Below, piece by piece: positions 5,423 to 11,204 of a DNA stretch of 11,204 nt. The first letter of the stretch is position 1; each line of letters begins with the position of its first letter. The notes under the pieces are model-generated. The model saw only the letters and a program-made list of their open reading frames with translations. It ran no database searches and was not told the DNA's origin. This DNA comes from CAYTSW01 sp964440605. Lineage in GTDB: Bacteria > Planctomycetota > Phycisphaerae > Phycisphaerales > UBA1924. Location: the NCBI GenBank assembly GCA_964440605.1, contig CAYTSW010000090.1, forward strand, positions 1 through 11,204, read 5' to 3'. The translations under genes were made by a program, and so were the position numbers.

Positions 5423-7623
5423 CGCGCTTCCAGAGGCATCCACGCCGGCACGACGCCGGACTCGGCGGCCGCCGGGTCGGAGACGGGCACGCCCCAAGCG
5501 CGGAAGTAGGGCGTGAGGTCGCGCTCGACGAGACGGCTCATGCGCACGACGAAGGCGTCGCGTCTCTCGTCATCAGAACGTGGCTGATCGACGCGTCCGC
5601 GGTAGTGCGCAAAGGTGCGCGCAAAGGCCTCGAAGCCGAACTCGTGCCAGAGCATCGCGTACGTCTGCAGCGCGAGAAAGGGGTCCCGCTTCCACTCATC
5701 GAACGGAGCGCCGTTAGCGTCGTGCTCGGCAAAGCGTCGGCGGGCGGTCTCGGGGCACGAGCGCATGACTTCGCTGTCGAGGGGATAGCCGTTGACCGTG
5801 TGCAGCGCGTAGACAGTGAAGATGTTGACGGTGACCTCGCCCGTGCCGGCGAAGGTCCAGAGCGGGTCCTGGTGGGCGTGGCCCATCTCGTGGTAGTGGC
5901 CCCAGAGCCGGTTGGGGCCCTCGTTGTCGAAGTTCTCGGCGTCGACCATCTCGTCGGCGGCGCTCGTCGGGATGACAACCGGCGCGTTGGCGGGGCAGTA
6001 CATGTAGCCCCAGCTCAGACGCTCGTCGGCGACGAAGCGGTACTGACGGTCGGGCCAGTGGTTAGGCGAGCGCGGTTGAAGGGAGTCCATCGCGCGATGG
6101 ACGGCGTTCCAGTGCTCCATCACCGCGGCCGGGTCGTCGAGCGTGCGCACGACCTCGGAGGGGAGGGTGAAGACGAGTTCGTCGGATTCGAGCTCGGCCC
6201 AGGGCGCAGGAGCGTGGCGGATCTCGTCGCGCCAGGCACGCTCGTCGGTGTGGCCCAGCCGGTAGCGCGGCATGGAGACGGCGCCCGTGATGGTCACGCG
6301 TAGTTCGGCGACGGACGGCGGGAGGTCGGCGGGGAGATCGATGTAGATCGGCCCGCCGATGGCCGAGGCGACGCGGGTCGTGGGCACAAGGACGTCGAAA
6401 CGGCGGACGCCGGCGGGGAGGCGGACACGCTCATCCATCAACTGCGGGTCGAGCCAGCAGCCGATCTGGATTGCAAGTCCCCACCGCTCGTCAATGCCCG
6501 CGATCTCGACCGTCACCAGTTCGCCCGGCGGAGCCCACAGGCCGGTGCTGCGCCAGCCGGGGATCGAGGTTTCGAGCGCGAACGTACGCGACGAGCGGTC
6601 TGCGTCGGCCGGGACGAGGCCCGGGAAGGCGGCGGCGCTGGAGTGAGTCGTGATCTGCTCGGCGGGCAGCTCGCGTGCGAAGCGTGCGTCGAGATCGATG
6701 AGCGCGCGCGCCAGCGGTGCGTCTTGCGCGCGAAGCGGGCGCTCGATCATCGCGCCGAACGCGGCGTCGATCTGTTCGGCGTGGGCCTCACGCAGCGTCG
6801 TCGCCGTCGCAATGATGGGGTGGTCGAGCGGGACCACGGCGAAGGCGTCGGCGACGACGCGAGCTGCCAGAGCGCTGTCGCCCGAGCGGTCACCGGAGAG
6901 CACCTCCAGAGCGCGCTCGGCGTTTGAGAGCCGAGCCGCGCTGAGATCGACCGGGTAGACGCCATCACGCACGGGGGAGGCGGCGTCTTGGGTGAACATG
7001 ATGCCGGCGGCGGCGAGGAGGCGATTGGCGGCGAGGTTTTCGAGTGAATCGGCGCGGCCGAGCTGGAGCTGGCCCCAGGCGCACTCGCCCACGACGAGCC
7101 CTCCCCCGCCCCGAACGAACCGCTCGAGTTCGTCGAGCCGAGCCCAGGAAGCCCACTGCTGCGGCGAGGCGATGACGACATCGACGCCGTCGAGACCGCT
7201 TCGACCGCTCGCGGTTTCGGCATCGACGCCGAGGTCGCCGAGAGCCTCGACGATCGGTTCGGTGAGGCCGACGACGCGCAGCGGGCGGCCGACTCCGCCC
7301 GCCGCCCACGTCACGGATCGGGCGAGAAAGCGCGGCGTGTCGGTTCGAGTGTCGGTGAAATAGCCGCCGTGCCCGAGCGCGACAACGCGCCCGAGGCCGA
7401 GCGTTGTCGCGGCGGCATAGACCCGGCCCTGTTGGTCCGCTACGAGCGGCTGCGCGTCGCCACAGACGACCATCGTTGCGGGGTTGCCGCCGGTGGCGAT
7501 CGCCGCAACGCCCTCAGTCAGGGTGTCGAGCGTGTGACCCGCGTGCGCAGCGGAGGCGATCAGCGTGATCAGCGCACAGACCAGCGAAGAGAGTCGCGGC
7601 ATGGCAGCGTGGCTCTGCCTCAT
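5419..7623 (-). CDS. Exported M60-like (TCAF-like) zinc metallopeptidase
   Basis: A 734-residue protein. ATG 7623 overlaps the stop of the POT gene (ATGA) and is preferred; ATG 7602 (residue 8) would also give a good signal peptide, LSSLVCALITLIASAAHA ending near residue 28. Residues about 32-220 form an alpha/beta domain related to class I glutamine-amidotransferase-like folds (GRVVALGHGGYF at 79-90, RFVRGGGGLVVGE at 168-180) without an obvious catalytic Cys-His pair. A beta-rich region (about 345-450, with GLWAPPGELVTVEI and QIGCW) precedes the M60 peptidase domain. There H578-E-M-G-H582 gives two zinc ligands and the catalytic glutamate, and E596 (GTGEVTVN) is the likely third ligand, fitting HEXXHX(8-24)E. 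M60 enzymes cleave glycoproteins, often at O-glycosylated sites. The order of domains resembles animal TRPM8 channel-associated factors. It probably supplies peptides to the co-encoded POT transporter; the natural substrate is unknown. Confidence 0.87.
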   Translation of the reverse strand: MRQSHAAMPRLSSLVCALITLIASAAHAGHTLDTLTEGVAAIATGGNPATMVVCGDAQPLVADQQGRVYAAATTLGLGRVVALGHGGYFTDTRTDTPRFLARSVTWAAGGVGRPLRVVGLTEPIVEALGDLGVDAETASGRSGLDGVDVVIASPQQWASWARLDELERFVRGGGGLVVGECAWGQLQLGRADSLENLAANRLLAAAGIMFTQDAASPVRDGVYPVDLSAARLSNAERALEVLSGDRSGDSALAARVVADAFAVVPLDHPIIATATTLREAHAEQIDAAFGAMIERPLRAQDAPLARALIDLDARFARELPAEQITTHSSAAAFPGLVPADADRSSRTFALETSIPGWRSTGLWAPPGELVTVEIAGIDERWGLAIQIGCWLDPQLMDERVRLPAGVRRFDVLVPTTRVASAIGGPIYIDLPADLPPSVAELRVTITGAVSMPRYRLGHTDERAWRDEIRHAPAPWAELESDELVFTLPSEVVRTLDDPAAVMEHWNAVHRAMDSLQPRSPNHWPDRQYRFVADERLSWGYMYCPANAPVVIPTSAADEMVDAENFDNEGPNRLWGHYHEMGHAHQDPLWTFAGTGEVTVNIFTVYALHTVNGYPLDSEVMRSCPETARRRFAEHDANGAPFDEWKRDPFLALQTYAMLWHEFGFEAFARTFAHYRGRVDQPRSDDERRDAFVVRMSRLVERDLTPYFRAWGVPVSDPAAAESGVVPAWMPLEAR

Positions 7624-9215
7624 CGAGCGTCGGGGGCCTGCGCTTCGGCCTGAGCCGCGGCGAGTTCGGGGTCTTCGCCCTCGTCGCCCTGGATGAATGT
7701 GTGTCCCGTGTACGTGCGGCTGTAGAAGATGAACGCGATGGCGGTGACGAGCGCGAGGGCGGTGAAGGCCCAGTAGTAGTTGGAGCCTTGCAGCGGGGTG
7801 TTGCCGTCGGCGTCCCTGAGAGCGCCGAGGACGAAGTTCACGCCGGACGTGAAGAGGTTGCCGAGCGAGACGCCGAGGAAGTAGATGCCCATGATGAAGC
7901 TCTTCATCTTATTCGGTGCCTGTGTGTAGGCGAACTCGAGCGAGACGATGGAGACGAGGATCTCGGCCGCCGTGATCAGGACGTAGGAGCCGAACTGCCA
8001 GCCGATGTTGGGCATGTCGGCGAGGAAGGGCTGAACGCGTTCGGCTTCCCACCCGGCGGCGTTCGCGGCCCTCAGCGCCGCTTGGAGCGAGCCGGAGCCC
8101 TCGACACCCGCGGCGTTGAGCGCTGTCCACAGGGCCGCAGTGGCCTCAGCCGCTCGCGCTTCGATGACCATTTCGATGATCGCCGACGACGCGAACGCGA
8201 CGGCCGTGAGAAAGAGTCCGAAGCCGATCTTGCGCAGCGGCGTGACCTTCACGAACTTGTTGACCGTTGGGTAGACGAAGTACGTGAAGACCGGGATGAG
8301 CGTCAGAATCAGGATGGGGTTGGCGGCCTGAATCTGTGACTCGAGCCACAGCACGCCTGCGAACTCCCGGTTCATCTCCTGGGCCTGGAGGACCCAGGCG
8401 GAGCCGGTCTGGTCGAAGATGGACCAGAAAACGGGGATGAAGATGAGGAAGAGCGGCGCGAGGTTCTTCATGGCGCGCAGGCCCTCGGGGCTGAGGGTTT
8501 CCTTCTTGAACTCCTGCCAGCCGGCCGGGGGCACGTGGACGAAGCGGTTGCGCCCGAGCCAGAAGACGAAGGTGGCGATGGCCATGAGCACGCCGGGGAC
8601 GCCGAAGGCGAGCCAAGGGCCGAACTGGTCGAGGAAGATGGGCGTGAGCAGGGTGGAGGTGGCGGCGCCGACGTTGATGGAGAAGTAGAACCAGTTGAAG
8701 ACCTGGGTGAGCAGGCCCTTGTTCTGTGGCCCGAACTGGTCGCCGACGTGCGCGGAGACGCAGGGCTTGATGCCGCCGGCGCCGATGGCGATGAGCGCAA
8801 GGCCAATGTAGAGGAAGGGCTTCATGTCCCAGCCGACGGCGCCGTCGGTGGTCTCTCCGAGGACAGGCCCGAGGTCCATGAGCGCGAGCATCCCGTGGCC
8901 CAGGCAGTACATGAGGGAGATGAAGAGGATGGTCTTGTACTTGCCCCAGAGGATGTCCGAGAGCAGGGCGCCGAGGATGGGGAAGAAGTAAGCCGCGGCG
9001 GTAAAGAGGTGGTAGACGCCCTTGGCCTGCTCATCGCCCATGTAGTCGGGCTCGCCGGCGGCGTTGACAAGGTGCTGGGTCATGAAGACCACAAGGATGG
9101 CCTTCATGCCGTAGAAGGAGAAGCGTTCGGCGAGCTCGTTCCCGATGATGAAGGGGATTCCCGGTGGCATGCCCTTGGTCGCGGGCGGCGTGGAGGCGTA
9201 CTTGGCTTCGGGCAT
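7620..9215 (-). CDS. POT/PTR2-family proton-coupled oligopeptide transporter
   Basis: A 531-residue integral membrane protein starting at ATG 9215. A GAGGA site lies seven bases upstream, and an N-terminal frame extension to a TTG at 9338 has no family features. The POT signature ELAERFSFYG (27-36) contains the E-x-x-E-R proton-coupling motif (E27, E30, R31). GGIKP (147-151) and FYFSINVGA (176-184) match the second conserved family motif, and a late helix carries SLEFAYTQAPNKMKS (425-439). The hydrophobic pattern suggests 12-14 helices, as usual in bacterial POTs. A hydrophilic Ala/Glu-rich insertion at about 354-397 separates two late helices, and the tail is acidic (GDEGEDPELAAA). Family members import di- and tripeptides with protons. 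It is the first gene of a three-gene operon and is coupled by ATGA to the M60 peptidase, which supports a peptide-uptake role. Nitrate or other substrates are known in plant relatives but less likely here. Confidence 0.93.
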   Translation of the reverse strand: MPEAKYASTPPATKGMPPGIPFIIGNELAERFSFYGMKAILVVFMTQHLVNAAGEPDYMGDEQAKGVYHLFTAAAYFFPILGALLSDILWGKYKTILFISLMYCLGHGMLALMDLGPVLGETTDGAVGWDMKPFLYIGLALIAIGAGGIKPCVSAHVGDQFGPQNKGLLTQVFNWFYFSINVGAATSTLLTPIFLDQFGPWLAFGVPGVLMAIATFVFWLGRNRFVHVPPAGWQEFKKETLSPEGLRAMKNLAPLFLIFIPVFWSIFDQTGSAWVLQAQEMNREFAGVLWLESQIQAANPILILTLIPVFTYFVYPTVNKFVKVTPLRKIGFGLFLTAVAFASSAIIEMVIEARAAEATAALWTALNAAGVEGSGSLQAALRAANAAGWEAERVQPFLADMPNIGWQFGSYVLITAAEILVSIVSLEFAYTQAPNKMKSFIMGIYFLGVSLGNLFTSGVNFVLGALRDADGNTPLQGSNYYWAFTALALVTAIAFIFYSRTYTGHTFIQGDEGEDPELAAAQAEAQAPDAR

Positions 9216-9222
9216 GCGGGGG

Positions 9223-9227
9223 TCCTC
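9223..9227 (-). promoter_or_regulatory. Shine-Dalgarno site setting the POT transporter start
   Basis: On the minus strand GAGGA is followed by seven bases and then ATG 9215. This supports that start over upstream in-frame codons. It is one of the few clear ribosome sites in the window. Confidence 0.5.
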
Positions 9228-9263
9228 GGTTGGGCGGGGGAGCGCGTCGGGGCACCGGGCGCG

Positions 9264-9290
9264 AGTGTACTGGACGGGTGGGCAAACCCG
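9264..9290 (-). promoter_or_regulatory. Candidate POT operon promoter with adjacent inverted repeat
   Basis: TACACT at 9269-9264 (minus strand) matches four of six -10 positions and would leave a leader of about 40 bases before ATG 9215. No good -35 is seen. Just upstream, CGGGT (9275-9279) and ACCCG (9286-9290) form a 5-base inverted repeat with a 6-base centre, lying where RNA polymerase would contact the -35 region. It could be an operator in this divergent region, but such short repeats are frequent in GC-rich DNA. Confidence 0.2.
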
Positions 9291-9311
9291 AAGGGCGTTC
9301 TCCGCACGGGC

Positions 9312-9339
9312 TTGCAGAAATGGGCACGGTCGCGACAAT
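9312..9339 (+). promoter_or_regulatory. Candidate promoter for the AbgT transporter, possibly giving a leaderless mRNA
   Basis: TTGCAG (9312-9317, three of six -35 matches) and GACAAT (9334-9339, four of six -10 matches) are 16 bases apart. Initiation seven or eight bases after the -10 would fall at or next to ATG 9347. No Shine-Dalgarno precedes that ATG, which fits a leaderless transcript. Matches are modest. Confidence 0.2.
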
Positions 9340-9346
9340 CCCGCCC

Positions 9347-11188
9347 ATGAGTCACGATCCGACGCAGTCCGGGCACGAAGAGAACGTCGAGCAGGTCGGG
9401 GAGAAGCCGACCGGCATCCTCGGCTTCATCGAGCGCGTGGGCAACGCCCTGCCGGACCCGGCGGCGTTGTTCCTGCTCGGAGCCCTGCTGGTCGTCGTGC
9501 TGTCCTGGGTGGGCACGGAGCTGGACTGGTCGGTCGAGCAGACCGTGTACGTGCCCCAGTTCGAGACGGTGCTCGACACGGGGACGGGCGAGCCGGTCGA
9601 GCGGTACGAGACGGAGGTGGTGGGGCGCGTCACGAAGCTCGTGACGGACGGGGAAGGCGACCCGGTGCCGGCGACCGTGGAGTCGCCGCTGTTCGATCGC
9701 GTGACGAAGACGGTGGTGGAGATCGACCCGGAAACGGGGGAGGAGGTGGAGCGGGAGATAGACGAGGCGGTGCTGCGCCGCGTGCAGGAAACGCGCGTGG
9801 TCAAGCCGGTGAGCCTGCTGTCGCGCGAAGGCTTTCGATGGATGTTCGAGCACATGGTGGACAACTTCACGGCGTTCCACCCGCTGGGGATCGTGCTCGT
9901 GGCGATGCTCGGCATCGGCGTCGCCGAGAAGACGGGGCTGATGGCAGCGCTGCTCAAGTCGCTGATGCTCATCACCCCGGCGCGCTTGCTGACGCCCGCG
10001 ACGGTCTTCGTCGGCGTGCTGTCATCCATGGCGGCGGACGCGGGGTACGTCATCCTGCCGCCTCTGGCGGCGGCGCTGTACAAGGCGGTCGGGCGCTCGC
10101 CGCTGGTCGGGCTCGCGGCTGTGTTCGCGGGCGTCTCGGCGGGGTTCAGCGCGAACCTGTTCCCCACGTCGCTCGACCCGCTGCTGGCGGGCTTGTCGGA
10201 AGAGGGGGCGCAGATCATCGACCCGACGTACTCGGTCAACGTGCTGTGCAACTACTACTTCATGATCTTCTCGACCGTGCTGCTGACGCTCGTCGGCTGG
10301 GCGGTGACGGCGTTTATTATCGAGCCACGCTTCGAGGGCAAGCCCGCAGAACTCGGCGGAGCCGCGCCGCTCGATGCCGATGACGAGGCCGCGACGCGCA
10401 TCGGTTTGCTCGAAAAGAAGGGGCTCGGCTGGTCGGCGGTGTCGGTATTGATCTGCCTGGCGCTAACGTTCGCGGCAATCCTCGTCCCCGGGGCGCCGTT
10501 CCACACGCCGCCGGGCGAGCCGGCGGTGTGGACCGCCGTGATCGTGCCGATCATGTTCATCCTCTTCCTCGTGCCCGGCATCGTCTACGGCATCGTGACA
10601 GAACAGCTTGAAAAGGAGACGGGCACCAGGAAGAAGGACGCGGGGGTGGCGATCCTGATGGGGCGGACGATGGCAGACATGGGGCCGTACATCGTGCTGG
10701 CCTTCTTCGCGGCGCAGTTCATCGAGTTCTTCAACTACACGCAGCTCGGGACGATGCTGGCGATCGTTGGCGGCAACTTCCTCGCCGCCGCCGACCTGCC
10801 CGCGCCGGTGCTGATGGCGATGTTCATCGTGATCGTGATGATCGGGAACCTCTTCATCGGCTCGGCCTCGGCGAAGTTCGCGATCTTCGCCCCGGTCTTC
10901 ATCCCGATGTTCATGCAGATCGGCATCAGCCCTGAGCTCGTTCAGGCGGCGTATCGCGTGGGCGATTCGTCGTCGAACATCATCGCGCCGCTTATGCCCT
11001 ACCTCGTGGTCATCCTCGTGTTCATGCGACGGTACGTGCCGAGCGCCGGGCTCGGGACGATCATCTCGCTCATGGTGCCTTACACGGTGGTGTTCTGGCT
11101 GGTGTGGACGGTGGTGCTGGTGGTCTGGATGCTGCTGGACATCCCGCTGGGCCCGGACGGGCCGGTTTCGATCCCACCGATGGGTTGA
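9347..11188 (+). CDS. AbgT-family transporter
   Basis: A 613-residue membrane protein; ATG 9347 is preferred, ATG 9320 being a nine-codon-longer alternative. It resembles E. coli AbgT (p-aminobenzoyl-glutamate uptake) and the MtrF/YdaH pumps that export antimetabolites such as sulfonamides. Landmarks are GFIERVGNALPDPAALF (25-42), NFTAFHPLGIVLVAMLGIGVAE (173-194), SSMAADAGYVILPP (226-239), GVSAGFSANLF (262-272), NLFIGSASAKFAIFAPVFIPM (501-521) and YRVGDSSSNIIAPL (536-549). Recalled functional positions of YdaH map well: N501, P529 and R537 are kept, and the aspartate at 231 probably matches another, but the usual Trp after SASAK is Phe511. The protein is about 100 residues longer than typical (roughly 510), mostly from an acidic, repeat-like first extracytoplasmic loop at about 57-152. 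It is transcribed divergently from the POT-M60 operon. Import and export cannot be distinguished from sequence. Confidence 0.92.
   Translation: MSHDPTQSGHEENVEQVGEKPTGILGFIERVGNALPDPAALFLLGALLVVVLSWVGTELDWSVEQTVYVPQFETVLDTGTGEPVERYETEVVGRVTKLVTDGEGDPVPATVESPLFDRVTKTVVEIDPETGEEVEREIDEAVLRRVQETRVVKPVSLLSREGFRWMFEHMVDNFTAFHPLGIVLVAMLGIGVAEKTGLMAALLKSLMLITPARLLTPATVFVGVLSSMAADAGYVILPPLAAALYKAVGRSPLVGLAAVFAGVSAGFSANLFPTSLDPLLAGLSEEGAQIIDPTYSVNVLCNYYFMIFSTVLLTLVGWAVTAFIIEPRFEGKPAELGGAAPLDADDEAATRIGLLEKKGLGWSAVSVLICLALTFAAILVPGAPFHTPPGEPAVWTAVIVPIMFILFLVPGIVYGIVTEQLEKETGTRKKDAGVAILMGRTMADMGPYIVLAFFAAQFIEFFNYTQLGTMLAIVGGNFLAAADLPAPVLMAMFIVIVMIGNLFIGSASAKFAIFAPVFIPMFMQIGISPELVQAAYRVGDSSSNIIAPLMPYLVVILVFMRRYVPSAGLGTIISLMVPYTVVFWLVWTVVLVVWMLLDIPLGPDGPVSIPPMG
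9569..9790 (+). repeat. Three imperfect in-frame repeats in the AbgT first extracytoplasmic loop
   Basis: Residues 75-97, 99-121 and 126-148 of the AbgT protein share a pattern: an acidic turn with Gly-(Glu/Asp)-x-Val (GEPV at 81, GDPV at 104, GEEV at 131), then 13-14 residues later Arg-Val-(Thr/Gln)-(Lys/Glu) (RVTK at 94 and 118, RVQE at 145). Each unit looks like a beta-hairpin. Identity outside these anchors is low, so the repeat is suggestive rather than certain. Confidence 0.4.
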
Positions 11189-11204
11189 TCGGTGTACGCT
11201 TGGC

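Noticed and set aside
5605..6303. Plus-strand open frame inside the M60 gene
   Set aside because: No recognisable motif; antisense to a region containing the HEMGH zinc site and conserved M60 segments.
9145..10383. Plus-strand open frame overlapping AbgT in another frame
   Set aside because: Arg/Gly/Ala-rich product lacking hydrophobic helices; the AbgT frame is clearly coding.
11189..11204. Bases after the AbgT stop
   Set aside because: Only 16 bases remain, too few to judge a terminator or a further gene.

Overview
This is a GC-rich, densely packed bacterial segment, probably from a planctomycete and most likely a Phycisphaerae-type marine lineage. The lineage call is an inference. It rests on the high GC, the Cys-x2-Cys zinc-ribbon protein with the CGYSLRGL/CPECG pattern common in that group, an AbgT-family transporter, a TCAF-like M60 peptidase, and weak or absent Shine-Dalgarno sites at several starts. 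No rRNA, tRNA, CRISPR array, insertion sequence or phage gene is visible. No gene-free stretch exceeds about 155 bases.

Left part (1-3081, minus strand). A class I adenylate-forming enzyme (acyl-CoA synthetase type, 3081 to 1609) is followed after a 155-base gap by a radical SAM protein of the putative DNA modification/repair family (1453 to 200). The radical SAM gene is translationally coupled, through an ATGA overlap, to the start of its usual partner, a DUF4130/TIGR03915-type DNA metabolism protein that runs off the left edge. The radical SAM protein carries a C-terminal helix-hairpin-helix and, in its tail, a QLRLF pentapeptide that looks like a sliding-clamp binding motif.

Centre (3178-5042, plus strand). 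A lipoprotein with TPR-like helices and a C-terminal SPOR domain overlaps by GTGA a tRNA-dihydrouridine synthase. The synthase gene ends tail-to-tail with the next operon, sharing four bases (TTAG) that hold both stop codons.

Right part (5039-11188). A three-gene minus-strand operon reads, in order of transcription, POT-family proton-coupled peptide transporter (9215 to 7620), exported M60/TCAF-like metallopeptidase (7623 to 5419), and a small zinc-ribbon membrane protein (5422 to 5039). Both junctions are ATGA overlaps. Divergent from it, across a 131-base intergenic region, is an AbgT-family transporter (9347 to 11188). The arrangement suggests a peptide or glycopeptide scavenging module: extracytoplasmic cleavage by the M60 enzyme, oligopeptide import by POT, and possible transport of p-aminobenzoyl-glutamate-like compounds or antimetabolites by AbgT. 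The functional coupling is inferred from gene order only.

The strongest leads are: the radical SAM/DUF4130 pair with its clamp-like motif, a still uncharacterised DNA repair or modification system; a bacterial protein that looks like a full-length relative of animal TRPM8 channel-associated factors with an intact HExxH zinc site; and the AbgT protein, which has an expanded repeat-bearing first extracytoplasmic loop and a Trp-to-Phe change at a conserved pore position.
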